A DNA stretch of 64,000 nt from NCBI GenBank assembly GCA_002101235.1, contig LWTL01000122.1:116856-180855 (forward strand), written 5' to 3'. Position numbers and translations under genes: made by a program. The notes beneath the pieces were generated by a model. It did no database searches. It saw only the letters and a program-made list of their open reading frames with translations, and was not told the origin of the DNA. Source of the stretch: Cycloclasticus sp. symbiont of Bathymodiolus heckerae (GTDB lineage: Bacteria; Pseudomonadota; Gammaproteobacteria; Methylococcales; Cycloclasticaceae). Every line of letters begins with the position of its first letter. Position 1 is the stretch's first letter. Shown one piece after another: positions 29,223 through 38,040 of the stretch.

Positions 29223-30308
29223 ATGAGTGTTGATAGTTCATTATCTGAATTACGCGAAGCCATTGATGAGCTGGATAGTAAATTATTAACACTCTTTAAT
29301 GAGCGTGCGAACTTAGCAAAAGATGTTGCAACCGTTAAATTACGTGATGGGGCATCGGTAGATTTTTACCGCCCAGACCGTGAGGCATCTGTTTTAAGAC
29401 GCGTTCAGGAAAAGAACCCTGGGCCATTAAAAGACGAAGACGTAGCGCGTATTTATCGCGAACTAATGTCATCTTGCTTAGCGGTTGAAAAGCCGTTAAC
29501 CATCGCGTTTTTAGGCCCTTCTGGCACGTTTACACAAGAAGCCGCGTTAAAGCATTTTGGACATGCAGTTCATACGCTTGAAGCGGCGACTATTTCAGAT
29601 ATTTTTCATGAAGTTGATAACGGTGATGCGCATTATGGTGTTGTTCCCGTTGAAAATTCAACAGAAGGCGTTATCAATCATACGCTCGATACATTCATGA
29701 ACTCTTCGCTGCAAATTTGTGGCGAAGTAGCGCTAAGAATACATCACCATTTACTGTCCACAGCTGACTCGCTAGCAGATGTGAAAGTTGTTTATTCGCA
29801 CCAGCAGTCACTAGCGCAGTGTAGGCAGTGGTTAGTGGTAAATTTACCGAGTGTTGAGATTATCGCCGTTAGCAGTAACGCGGAAGCGGCACGTCTTGCA
29901 CATGAGGAAAAAGGCGCGGCGGCTATAGCCGGTGAAATAGCATCGGATATTTATCACTTGAATAAATTAGCAAGCCATATAGAAGACGAGCCCAACAATA
30001 CAACGCGCTTTTTGGTGCTGGGCAAACAAAGAGTGCCAGCCAGTGGCGATGATAAAACCAGCATGATGATTTCGACGAAAAATGTAGCGGGTGCTTTGCA
30101 GGCGGCATTGGCGCCTTTTGCTTATGCGGGCATTAGTTTGAATAAGATTGAATCACGTCCATCGCGCCAAGGCGCTTGGGATTATGTGTTTTTTGTTGAT
30201 ATTGATGGTCATCAAGATGACGAGAAAGTAGCGGCTGTACTGCAGGAACTTCAACCGAACGTGAACTTGCTAAAGGTTATTGGTTCATACCCTAGAGCAG
30301 TTATTTAG
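29223..30308 (+). CDS. pheA: Bifunctional chorismate mutase / prephenate dehydratase
   Basis: This 361-aa enzyme carries out two steps of phenylalanine synthesis. Residues 1-90 are an AroQ-type chorismate mutase (LREAIDELDSKLLTLFNERA). Residues about 92-270 are prephenate dehydratase (AFLGPSGTFTQEAA, VPVENSTEGVINHTLD, TTRFLVLG). A C-terminal ACT domain carries the ESRP Phe-binding motif (KIESRPSRQG). It is in the middle of the serC-cmk operon, between serA and hisC. Confidence 0.96.
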   Translation: MSVDSSLSELREAIDELDSKLLTLFNERANLAKDVATVKLRDGASVDFYRPDREASVLRRVQEKNPGPLKDEDVARIYRELMSSCLAVEKPLTIAFLGPSGTFTQEAALKHFGHAVHTLEAATISDIFHEVDNGDAHYGVVPVENSTEGVINHTLDTFMNSSLQICGEVALRIHHHLLSTADSLADVKVVYSHQQSLAQCRQWLVVNLPSVEIIAVSSNAEAARLAHEEKGAAAIAGEIASDIYHLNKLASHIEDEPNNTTRFLVLGKQRVPASGDDKTSMMISTKNVAGALQAALAPFAYAGISLNKIESRPSRQGAWDYVFFVDIDGHQDDEKVAAVLQELQPNVNLLKVIGSYPRAVI

Positions 30309-30340
30309 CGTCGCTAACGCGCTTTTAGAGTGATTTGAGC

Positions 30341-31453
30341 ATGGTAATAGAAAATACTTTTGCAAAGCAAGCAGTGGATGCGATTGCAGGCTTATCGCCT
30401 TATCAGCCGGGTAAACCGATTGATGAATTACAGCGCGAATTGGGCCTGGACAATATCGTTAAGCTTGCTTCGAATGAGAACCCGCTAGGGCCTAGCGAGC
30501 TTGTTAAAAAAGCCATCCAAAACTCAATTTCTGGTGTCTCACAGTATCCTGATGGAAGTGGGTACTATTTAAAAGAAGCGCTGTCTAAAAAACTCGGTGT
30601 AACGACAGACATGTTAACACTGGGGAATGGCTCGAATGACGTATTAGATTCGATAGCGCGTGTTTTCCTATCGGTGGGTCGAGAAGCTGTTTTTTCAGAG
30701 TATGCCTTTGTTGTGTATGCTATTTCAACGCAATCGGTTGGTGCAACAGCATGTGTTGCCAAGGCGAATGCTTATGGTCATGATTTGAATGCCATGATGG
30801 ATTTGGTTGGTGATAAAACTGCGGTTGTCTTTATTGCGAACCCGAATAACCCAACAGGCACATGGCTTAATGCTGATGATCTAGAAGCGTTTATTCGCCA
30901 ATTGCCGCAGCACGTTGTGGTTGTGTTAGATGAGGCCTATGGTGAATACTTAGATCAAGAAACGATAGTTAATACCGTTGATTGGCTTAAAAGCTACCCA
31001 AACTTAATTATTACGCGGACCTTTTCTAAAGCTTATGGCTTGGCTGGTTTGCGAGTAGGGTATGCGATAAGTTCTCCTGATATTGCCGATTTACTCAATC
31101 GGGTAAGGCAGCCGTTTAATGTTAATGCTCTGGCTTTAGAGGCAGCAGAAACAGCGTTGCAAGATGAAGCGTACATCTGTAAAAGCAGAGAGCTTAACGG
31201 GAAAGGGCTAAAGCAGCTTGGGGAGGGCTTTGATAAGCTTGGTTTGCATTACATTCCATCTGTCGGTAATTTCATATCTATTGAAGTCGGCGAATCCGCG
31301 GCAGATGTTTATGAGAAGTTGCTCCAGCATGGGGTTATCGTTCGCCCTGTGGCCGCGTATAACATGCCTACCTATTTAAGGGTTTCAGTCGGTTTGCCTG
31401 AAGAAAATGATGTGTTTTTAAGCGCATTAGAGAAGGTGCTTCAGCGTGTTTGA
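30341..31453 (+). CDS. hisC: Histidinol-phosphate / aromatic aminotransferase (second HisC-type)
   Basis: Class I/II PLP aminotransferase, 370 aa from ATG 30341; an in-frame TTG two codons upstream is a weaker alternative. Landmarks are NPNNPTG, VVLDEAYGEY and the PLP lysine in TFSKAYGLAGLRVGY. In this operon position (pheA-hisC-tyrA-aroA) the homologous gene is called hisHb or aroJ and typically transaminates prephenate or phenylpyruvate as well as imidazole-acetol phosphate. The other copy next to hisD covers histidine. It overlaps tyrA by eight bases. Confidence 0.88.
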   Translation: MVIENTFAKQAVDAIAGLSPYQPGKPIDELQRELGLDNIVKLASNENPLGPSELVKKAIQNSISGVSQYPDGSGYYLKEALSKKLGVTTDMLTLGNGSNDVLDSIARVFLSVGREAVFSEYAFVVYAISTQSVGATACVAKANAYGHDLNAMMDLVGDKTAVVFIANPNNPTGTWLNADDLEAFIRQLPQHVVVVLDEAYGEYLDQETIVNTVDWLKSYPNLIITRTFSKAYGLAGLRVGYAISSPDIADLLNRVRQPFNVNALALEAAETALQDEAYICKSRELNGKGLKQLGEGFDKLGLHYIPSVGNFISIEVGESAADVYEKLLQHGVIVRPVAAYNMPTYLRVSVGLPEENDVFLSALEKVLQRV

Positions 31454-32315
31454 TAAAATATGCATTATTGGCGTGGGCTTAATTGGTGGCTCCATTGCGC
31501 GGGCATCAAAAAACAATCATTTATGCCAAGAAATTATTGGTTTTGGGCGACGAGAAAGCGCGCTTCAAAAAGCGGTTGAGTTAGGCGTCATCGATGGTTA
31601 CGAACTGTCATTATCGGACGCTGTAAAAGACGCGAATTTGGTGGTTATTTGTTCCCCAGTAGGGTCATTCGAGCCACTTTTCAAAGAGTTGAAAGAATCC
31701 TGGTCGGATAGTTGTTTATATACCGATGTAGGGAGTACAAAAAACAGTGTTGTAAGCGCGATTCAGGCCGCTTTTGGTTATATACCAAGTAACTTTGTAC
31801 CCGCTCATCCTATTGCGGGTTCTGAGAACAGTGGGGTTGAAGCCTCTAAAAGCGATTTGTTTGAAGGTAAAAAGGCAATCATTACGCCGGTTGTTGGTGG
31901 TAATTTATTGCTACAAAAGAAGTGTATCCAGTGGTGGGAAAAAATGGGAGCTTGTGTGTCAGAAATGACGCCAGAACACCATGATGAAGTGTTTGCAGCA
32001 ACCAGCCATTTGCCGCATGTACTGGCTTTTTCGTTGGTTGAATTGTTGAAAAACAAAGAAAATGAACGAGAAATATTTAAATATGCAGCGGGTGGTTTTA
32101 AAGACTTCACGAGAATAGCATCGAGTGACGCAGAAATGTGGTCGGACATTTGTTTGGCAAATGGGCCGGAGCTCGTTAAGGTGTTGAGTGAGTTGCAGCA
32201 GCTTAACCAGAAAATTTCAGATTTAATTGAGGAAGAAAACAAGCAGGGTTTGTTAGAGATTTTTTCTTCTGCACAAACGGCTCGTAACCATTATTTAAGC
32301 ATTAACAAAAAGTAA
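31446..32315 (+). CDS. tyrA: Prephenate (or arogenate) dehydrogenase
   Basis: NAD(P)-dependent enzyme of tyrosine synthesis, 289 aa, without a fused chorismate mutase or ACT domain. The Rossmann motif is CIIGVGLIGGSIARA (residues 4-18). The catalytic region includes VPAHPIAGSENSG (about 118-130), with the essential histidine. Whether it prefers prephenate or arogenate cannot be told. It starts eight bases inside hisC and ends six bases before aroA. Confidence 0.93.
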   Translation: MFDKICIIGVGLIGGSIARASKNNHLCQEIIGFGRRESALQKAVELGVIDGYELSLSDAVKDANLVVICSPVGSFEPLFKELKESWSDSCLYTDVGSTKNSVVSAIQAAFGYIPSNFVPAHPIAGSENSGVEASKSDLFEGKKAIITPVVGGNLLLQKKCIQWWEKMGACVSEMTPEHHDEVFAATSHLPHVLAFSLVELLKNKENEREIFKYAAGGFKDFTRIASSDAEMWSDICLANGPELVKVLSELQQLNQKISDLIEEENKQGLLEIFSSAQTARNHYLSINKK

Positions 32316-32321
32316 AATTCA

Positions 32322-33623
32322 ATGAATACAATGATATCAAGCCCAAGCAAGGGTTTAACCGGAAAATTTCGTGTTCCTGGTGATAAATCGATTTCTCATC
32401 GGTCTGTTATGCTCGGGAGTTTAGCTGAGGGTATTACTGAAGTGACTGGCTTTTTAGAAGCCGAAGACGCTTTAGCTACGTTGAAAACATTCCAAAGCAT
32501 GGGCGTTAATATTGAACGCTTAGGTGAAGGTAAACTGCGTATACACGGCGTTGGTTTGCATGGTTTGCAAGCGCCAGAAGGTGACTTGTATGTGGGTAAT
32601 TCCGGTACATCCATGCGTTTGCTCTCAGGTATTTTGGCGGGGCAAAAATTTGATAGCGTGTTAACAGGTGATAATTCGTTAACAAAGCGCCCCATGCGCC
32701 GTGTGTTAGACCCGTTAGCAGTAATGGGTGCTAACGTGAAAAGCACGGAGGCTGGCACCTCACCTTTGCATATCAGCAAAAGCGATAGTTTGTCCGGTAT
32801 TCGTTATGAAATGCCAATGGGCAGTGCCCAAGTTAAGTCATGCTTATTATTGGCAGGCTTATATGCGGAAGGTACAACAACAGTTGTTGAGCCAGCCGTT
32901 ACACGTGATCATACCGAGCAAATGCTTAGAGGGTTTGGTTACGACGTGAAAACGAAGGGTAATGAAGCGTCATTAAAAGGCGGTGGGCGTTTGACGGCTA
33001 TACCTATTGATGTGCCTGCCGATATATCATCAGCAGCGTTTTTCTTAGTGGCGGCCTCTATTACTCCAAATTCTGATATTACCTTAGAGCATGTTGGGAT
33101 TAATCCGACAAGAACAGGTGTTATCGATATTTTGTTAGCGATGGGCGCGGATATTCAACTATTGAATGAACGTACAGTGGGTGGTGAAAAGGTTGCAGAT
33201 ATACGTGTTAAAAGCAGTCAGCTGCAAGGGATACACGTCCCCGATAATTTGGTTGCGTTGGCGATCGATGAATTTCCGGTTCTATTTGTGGCAGCTGCTT
33301 ATGCAAAAGGCGAAACAATTGTGACGGGCGCAGAAGAGTTACGCGTTAAAGAAAGTGACAGAATTCAAACAATGGCGGATGGTTTGCAGGCATTGGGTGT
33401 TGATGCTCAAGCTACCCCCGATGGGATGGTTATTAAGGGTGGCGTGGTCAACGGAGGGGCTATTGAAAGCTTTGATGATCACCGTATTGCTATGGCATTT
33501 GCAGTGGCGGGTCTGCAGTCGCAGGGTGAAGTAACCATTAATAATTGCGAAAACGTCAGTACATCATTTCCAAGCTTTGTTAACTTAGCCTCGTCATGTG
33601 GCTTTAATATCGCAGCACAGTGA
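32322..33623 (+). CDS. aroA: 3-phosphoshikimate 1-carboxyvinyltransferase (EPSP synthase)
   Basis: Sixth step of the shikimate pathway (433 aa). The substrate-binding motif VPGDKSISHRS (about residues 18-28), the YVGNSGTSMR loop (PEP side) and the segment LTKRPMRRVL are present, as is the C-terminal VKESDRIQTMADGL followed by DDHRIAMAFAVAGL. It ends with TGA that overlaps the GTG start of cmk by four bases. Confidence 0.96.
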   Translation: MNTMISSPSKGLTGKFRVPGDKSISHRSVMLGSLAEGITEVTGFLEAEDALATLKTFQSMGVNIERLGEGKLRIHGVGLHGLQAPEGDLYVGNSGTSMRLLSGILAGQKFDSVLTGDNSLTKRPMRRVLDPLAVMGANVKSTEAGTSPLHISKSDSLSGIRYEMPMGSAQVKSCLLLAGLYAEGTTTVVEPAVTRDHTEQMLRGFGYDVKTKGNEASLKGGGRLTAIPIDVPADISSAAFFLVAASITPNSDITLEHVGINPTRTGVIDILLAMGADIQLLNERTVGGEKVADIRVKSSQLQGIHVPDNLVALAIDEFPVLFVAAAYAKGETIVTGAEELRVKESDRIQTMADGLQALGVDAQATPDGMVIKGGVVNGGAIESFDDHRIAMAFAVAGLQSQGEVTINNCENVSTSFPSFVNLASSCGFNIAAQ

Positions 33624-34288
33624 GTCAATTGCCAGCTGTTTTAACAATAGATGGGCCCAGTGGTTCAGGTAAAGGCTCCATCTCTAAACTCCTTGCAGAG
33701 ACGTTGGGTTGGCACTATTTAGACAGCGGTGCCTTGTATCGAACGTTAGGTATAGCGGCGTTGAAAGAAGGCGTTGATATAACCAATGAAGATGCGACTT
33801 CTAATTTAATTAATCATATAAAACTTGAGTTTAAACGTACGGACCAAGGTGGTTGGGGTGTGTTTCTTAATACTGAAGAGGTCGGGCATTTATTGCAAAC
33901 AGAAGAGGTCGGGCGGGTTGCGTCGACAATAGCGGTCTTTCCTAAGGTGCGAAGTGGCTTGTTAGCTATGCAAAAGTCTTTTCAGGTTAAACCAGGTTTG
34001 GTGGCTGATGGTCGAGATATGGGCAGTGTCGTATTTCCTGAGGCGCGGTACAAAGTGTATTTAACGGCAAGTGCCGATGAGCGTGGAAAAAGGCGTTATA
34101 AGCAGTTGATTGAGAAAGGAATAAATGCTAATCTGATCAATATTATTCGTGATATAGAGCAGAGGGATGAAAGAGATAAGACTCGTTCAGAATCCCCTTT
34201 GGTTGTTCCTACTGGCGCAGTGTATATAGACTCCTCGTTTAGCAGTATTGATGAGGTTGTTCAGCAGGTTCTAAATATTATGAAATAA
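33620..34288 (+). CDS. cmk: Cytidylate kinase
   Basis: Phosphorylates CMP and dCMP (222 aa). The P-loop is IDGPSGSGKGSISK (residues 9-22). The NMP-binding region has YLDSGALYRTLG, and ADGRDMGSVVFP and the lid arginines (RRYKQL, RDERDKTRSESPL) are in place. The start is GTG 33620, coupled to aroA. It is the last gene before the terminator at 34336. Confidence 0.95.
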   Translation: MSQLPAVLTIDGPSGSGKGSISKLLAETLGWHYLDSGALYRTLGIAALKEGVDITNEDATSNLINHIKLEFKRTDQGGWGVFLNTEEVGHLLQTEEVGRVASTIAVFPKVRSGLLAMQKSFQVKPGLVADGRDMGSVVFPEARYKVYLTASADERGKRRYKQLIEKGINANLINIIRDIEQRDERDKTRSESPLVVPTGAVYIDSSFSSIDEVVQQVLNIMK

Positions 34289-34335
34289 ACTCTTTTTTCT
34301 TAGAGAAAGGAGCGCTCGTTTAAGAGCAGAATGGT

Positions 34336-34367
34336 GGTTTGAGTTTATATGGCTCAAGCCTTTTTTT
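34336..34367 (+). terminator. Rho-independent terminator between cmk and rpsA
   Basis: GGTTTGAG (34336-34343) pairs with CTCAAGCC (34353-34360) in an 8-bp stem with one G-T pair, followed by seven Ts (34361-34367). It would end transcripts from the aromatic amino acid genes so that rpsA can be transcribed from its own promoter in 34368-34426. Confidence 0.85.
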
Positions 34368-34426
34368 AACATAACCTTTTTAAAGACTTCCCCAGTTTTT
34401 AAAAAACAATTTATAAAGAGAAAGTC

Positions 34427-36094
34427 ATGAGCGAAAATTTCGCAGAACTATTTGAAGAAAGCATTAAATCCGCAGAACTTAACCCCGGTACACTCATTAC
34501 AGGCTTAGTAGTTGATATTACTAATGACTCTGTGATTGTTAACGCAAACTTGAAATCAGAAGGTAACGTACCTCGCTGGCAGTTTGTTGATGCAAAAGGT
34601 GAGCTTGAAGTTGCTATTGGCGACGAAGTGGAAGTTGTGTTGGATATGGTCGAAGATGGCCTAGGCTCAACGCTGTTATCAAGAGATAAAGCGAAGAAAG
34701 CCGCTGCTTGGAAATTTCTTGAAAAAGCAGCAGAAGAAAAAGAAACAGTTATTGGTGTTATCACTGGCAAAGTTCGCGGTGGTTTTACAGTGGAAGTTGG
34801 TGGTTTAAGTGGTTTCTTACCAGGCTCATTAGTAGATGTTCGTCCGTTAAGAGATACAACCTTCCTTGAAGGTAAAGATCTTGAGTTTAAAGTGATCAAG
34901 CTTGATGAAAAACGTAACAACGTTGTTGTATCTCGTCGTGCTGTTCTTGAAACTGAATACAGTGCAGAACGTGAAGAATTACTGAAAAACTTGAAAGAAG
35001 GTGCTGTTCTTAAAGGTATGGTTAAAAACCTTACCGATTACGGCGCGTTTATCGATTTGGGTGGTGTGGATGGTTTATTACACATTACAGATATGGCTTG
35101 GAAGCGCGTTAAGCATCCTTCTGAAGTTATTGAAATCGGCCAAGATATTGAAGTGCTTGTTTTACGATACGACGAAGAGAAAAAACGTGTATCACTGGGC
35201 ATGAAACAATTAGGTGAAGATCCTTGGGTTAACATCTTAAGTCGTTACCCTGTACAGTCTAGACTGATGGGGCGTGTTACTAACTTAACAGACTACGGTT
35301 GCTTCATTGAAATTGAAGACGGCATTGAAGGTCTTGTTCACGTATCTGAAATGGACTGGACAAACAAAAATGTTAACCCAGCTAAAGTAGTAGCATTAGG
35401 CGATGAAGTTGAAGTAATGGTTCTTGAAATTGATGACACGCGTCGTCGTATTTCATTAGGCATGAAACAATGTAAAGGCAATCCTTGGGAAGACTTCTCA
35501 GCGATTCATAAGAAAGGTGACAAAATCTCTGGCCTTATCAAATCAATCACAGACTTTGGTGTGTTTATTGGTTTGGATGGTGATATTGATGGTTTAGTTC
35601 ACTTGTCTGATATTTCATGGGACGAAAAAGGTGAAGAAGAGCTTCAAAGCTACCAAAAAGGCATGGAAATTGAGACTGTTATCCTAGCAATTGATTCTGA
35701 TCGTGAAAGAATTTCTCTAGGTATTAAGCAGCTTGAACAAGACCCATTCCAAGAGTTCTTAGGTACGCATGACAAAAACAGTATCGTCAAAGGTACTGTG
35801 AAAGAAGTGGATGCTAAAGGTGCCGTTATTGCTCTTGCTGATGGTATTGAAGGTTACTTACGTGCTTCTGAACTGAACCGTGATCGTGTGGATGATGCAA
35901 GAAACCTTCTGACTGAAGGCGATGCAATTGAAGCTAAATTCATTGGTATTGATCGTAAAAACAAAACGATTAACTTATCTATTAAAGCCAAAGACGACGA
36001 TGAAGAAAAAGCAGTATTGAGCGATTACTCTGCTCAAAATGCTTCAACACCTACACTAGGTGATATCTTCAAAAGCTCAATGGAAGATAAATAA
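34427..36094 (+). CDS. rpsA: 30S ribosomal protein S1
   Basis: S1 (555 aa) binds mRNA at the ribosome and is needed for translation of mRNAs with structured or weak leaders. It contains six S1 repeats of the OB fold, seen as recurring segments such as [57 protein letters not shown] and [23 protein letters not shown]. Length and order match E. coli. It lies between two hairpins (34336 and 36110) with ihfB downstream, the conserved rpsA-ihfB order. Confidence 0.98.
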   Translation: MSENFAELFEESIKSAELNPGTLITGLVVDITNDSVIVNANLKSEGNVPRWQFVDAKGELEVAIGDEVEVVLDMVEDGLGSTLLSRDKAKKAAAWKFLEKAAEEKETVIGVITGKVRGGFTVEVGGLSGFLPGSLVDVRPLRDTTFLEGKDLEFKVIKLDEKRNNVVVSRRAVLETEYSAEREELLKNLKEGAVLKGMVKNLTDYGAFIDLGGVDGLLHITDMAWKRVKHPSEVIEIGQDIEVLVLRYDEEKKRVSLGMKQLGEDPWVNILSRYPVQSRLMGRVTNLTDYGCFIEIEDGIEGLVHVSEMDWTNKNVNPAKVVALGDEVEVMVLEIDDTRRRISLGMKQCKGNPWEDFSAIHKKGDKISGLIKSITDFGVFIGLDGDIDGLVHLSDISWDEKGEEELQSYQKGMEIETVILAIDSDRERISLGIKQLEQDPFQEFLGTHDKNSIVKGTVKEVDAKGAVIALADGIEGYLRASELNRDRVDDARNLLTEGDAIEAKFIGIDRKNKTINLSIKAKDDDEEKAVLSDYSAQNASTPTLGDIFKSSMEDK

Positions 36095-36109
36095 GGCTAT
36101 TTGAAACAA

Positions 36110-36133
36110 GGCGAGGAACGTTTGTTCCTCGCC
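36110..36133 (+). terminator. Strong hairpin between rpsA and ihfB
   Basis: A perfect 10-bp stem (GGCGAGGAAC 36110-36119 with GTTCCTCGCC 36124-36133, GTTT loop) is followed by only TGATTTCTT. The stem is stable but the T-tract is poor, so it may be a partial terminator or an mRNA 3'-end stabiliser that lets some transcription pass into ihfB. Confidence 0.65.
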
Positions 36134-36154
36134 TGATTTCTTAAAGGTAACTAA

Positions 36155-36457
36155 GTGACAAAATCAGAATTAATTGAAAAACTAGCGGATCAGCAAGTTC
36201 ACCTTCCTTATAAGGATGTTGAGCTAGCGGTTAAAAGTATTCTTGAAAAAATGAGCAGGGCGTTAGCGTCAGGTGAAAGGATTGAAATTAGAGGTTTTGG
36301 CAGCTTTTCATTACACTACCGTCCGCCCCGGGTTGGTAGAAATCCGAAAAATGGTGAATCGGTTGCTTTGTCAGGAAAGTATGTTCCACATTTCAAACCC
36401 GGCAAAGAGTTACGAGTCAGAGTGGATGAAGCAAAAGACAAGTATAGAATAAAGTAA
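36155..36457 (+). CDS. ihfB: Integration host factor subunit beta
   Basis: DNA-bending nucleoid protein (100 aa) of the HU/IHF family, which pairs with IhfA. It starts at GTG 36155 with [11 protein letters not shown]. The conserved [14 protein letters not shown] and the beta-arm tip GRNPKNGE with its intercalating proline are present, as is [11 protein letters not shown]. The rpsA-ihfB pairing is typical of gammaproteobacteria. IHF often assists sigma-54 promoters such as the one predicted at 61339. Confidence 0.96.
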   Translation: MTKSELIEKLADQQVHLPYKDVELAVKSILEKMSRALASGERIEIRGFGSFSLHYRPPRVGRNPKNGESVALSGKYVPHFKPGKELRVRVDEAKDKYRIK

Positions 36458-36459
36458 GA

Positions 36460-36484
36460 AAGGCTCCTTTAGAGGGGCTTTTTT
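36460..36484 (+). terminator. Rho-independent terminator after ihfB
   Basis: AAGGCTCC (36460-36467) pairs with GGGGCTTT (36474-36481) with two G-T pairs and a 6-base loop. The run of six Ts (36479-36484) continues from the stem. Confidence 0.8.
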
Positions 36485-36519
36485 ATTGTCGAAGAAAAAT
36501 TATAATTATAAATCCGACT

Positions 36520-36528
36520 TGTTATAAT
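36520..36528 (+). promoter_or_regulatory. Extended -10 promoter of lapAB
   Basis: TGTTATAAT is a perfect extended -10 element (TGn + TATAAT) about 50 bases before lapA and just after the ihfB terminator. The -35 region is AT-rich without a clear TTGACA, which extended -10 promoters tolerate. Confidence 0.55.
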
Positions 36529-36580
36529 CACGAAGGAAGCTTGGTTCCAGACATGAAGTCTAAAGATAAAAAAGGTTGAT

Positions 36581-36871
36581 ATGCGATTTATATATTTAAT
36601 ATTATTTGTAGCTATTTTAGTAATTGGGTTTGTGCTGTCTATTTTGAATTCAGCGCCAATAAATATTAACTATTATTATGGTTGGCTAGAAATCCCATTG
36701 TCTTTCGCTTTGTTAGCAGCACTTATTATCGGTATTTTGATTGGCTTAAGTTCTAAGGTATGGAGTAATTTAGTGTTACGCCAGCGTTATGCAAAGTTAT
36801 CAAAAGAAGCTGGGATAATTAAAAAAGAAGTCTCAAACTTAAGAACCTATCCAGCCAAACGTATAAATTAA
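36581..36871 (+). CDS. lapA: Lipopolysaccharide assembly protein A (DUF1049)
   Basis: Small inner-membrane protein (96 aa) with two hydrophobic helices (about 4-22 and 41-62) and a basic C-terminal tail. NSAPININYYYGWLEIPLS between the helices is the family signature (N-x-x-x-V/I-x-x-x-Y...G). LapA works with LapB to tune LpxC proteolysis and LPS output in E. coli. lapB begins on the very next base after its stop codon. Confidence 0.85.
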   Translation: MRFIYLILFVAILVIGFVLSILNSAPININYYYGWLEIPLSFALLAALIIGILIGLSSKVWSNLVLRQRYAKLSKEAGIIKKEVSNLRTYPAKRIN

Positions 36872-38014
36872 ATGTTCGAAATTGCAATCATGCTGTTACC
36901 TGTAGCAGCAGCCAGTGGATGGTACGTTGCGTCTAAACACTATAAAGCGAAAGCACAGAAAACACCTAATGAACATGAGGGTTACTTTAAGGGGCTTAAT
37001 TATCTCTTAAATGAGCAACCAGATAAGGCAATTAGTGTGTTCATCGATTTGTTGGAAGTTGATGATGAAACGATTGAAATTCACCTTGCTTTAGGAACAT
37101 TGTTTCGTCAACGTGGTGAAGTAGAGAAGTCGATACGACTCCATCAAAATTTAATCGCAAGGCCGCAGATTAATCAAGAAACTCGAGTAAGTGTTTTAAA
37201 TGAATTGGGTTTGGATTATATGCGTGCGGGGCTGCTTGATCGAGCGGAAAGTATTTTTCTTGAATTAGAGAAAGATTATTCTTATAGGGTGAATGCGACA
37301 AGGCAATTATTGTCTATTTTCCAACAAGAAAAGGAATGGCTAAAAGCCATTGATTACGCGACAAAACTTGAATTAATTGATGCGCATAAACAGCCGCTAT
37401 TATTAACGCATTTACACTGCGAAGCAGCTTTGTTGCTTAAAGATGATAGCGATGTAAGTCGCACAAAAAACCACTTAAAAAAGGCATTAAAAACTTCGCC
37501 TGATAATGTGAGGGTCAACGTTATTAGTGCAGAAATAGCGGCATCAAAAGGTGACTACCGTAAAGCATTGAAATTTTTTATGAAATTATTAGAACAGGAT
37601 ACTAGGTTTGTTCCAGTATTCGTAGACCAAATAATTCATTGCTTTGATCAGTTAGATAAGCCTAAACAAAAGTTTGATTTTCTTGCTGATTTTCAGGCGA
37701 ATAGCGAGTCATCGGTAATTATTTCTCGTTTTATTACTGTATTGTCGGAGCAGCGTAGTGAGGGAGAAGCATCAGCTTTTATGCATGAGAAATTACTAGC
37801 CAACCCTAAATTAAGCTATTTAAAGTTGTATGCGGAAATTGATGGTGATGTACCTATTAATGCAGAGTCTAAATTCTTACGTCATATCATTCAGCAGTTT
37901 GAAGAAAGTGCGCTAGATTTTCAGTGTAATCAATGCGGTTTTACGTCTGTAGAACTAAACTGGTGTTGCCCAAGTTGTAAAGAATGGGGTACGAGTCTAC
38001 CGTCTACTGTGTAA
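36872..38014 (+). CDS. lapB: Lipopolysaccharide assembly protein B (TPR, rubredoxin-like)
   Basis: LapB/YciM (380 aa) regulates FtsH-dependent turnover of LpxC and helps LPS assembly. It has an N-terminal membrane anchor (residues 1-18), a long array of TPR helices (about 40-340), and a C-terminal zinc or iron rubredoxin-like knuckle with two Cys pairs (CNQCGF and CCPSCKEWG, about 353-375). The start abuts the lapA stop. It ends 26 bp from the convergent acyl-CoA dehydrogenase, with a T-rich stretch between. Confidence 0.93.
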   Translation: MFEIAIMLLPVAAASGWYVASKHYKAKAQKTPNEHEGYFKGLNYLLNEQPDKAISVFIDLLEVDDETIEIHLALGTLFRQRGEVEKSIRLHQNLIARPQINQETRVSVLNELGLDYMRAGLLDRAESIFLELEKDYSYRVNATRQLLSIFQQEKEWLKAIDYATKLELIDAHKQPLLLTHLHCEAALLLKDDSDVSRTKNHLKKALKTSPDNVRVNVISAEIAASKGDYRKALKFFMKLLEQDTRFVPVFVDQIIHCFDQLDKPKQKFDFLADFQANSESSVIISRFITVLSEQRSEGEASAFMHEKLLANPKLSYLKLYAEIDGDVPINAESKFLRHIIQQFEESALDFQCNQCGFTSVELNWCCPSCKEWGTSLPSTV

Positions 38015-38040
38015 GGCATATTTTTTCTTTTTTATAGTTT

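Noticed and set aside
30335..30340. TTG start for the second hisC
   Set aside because: The ATG at 30341 is stronger and gives the usual family N-terminus.
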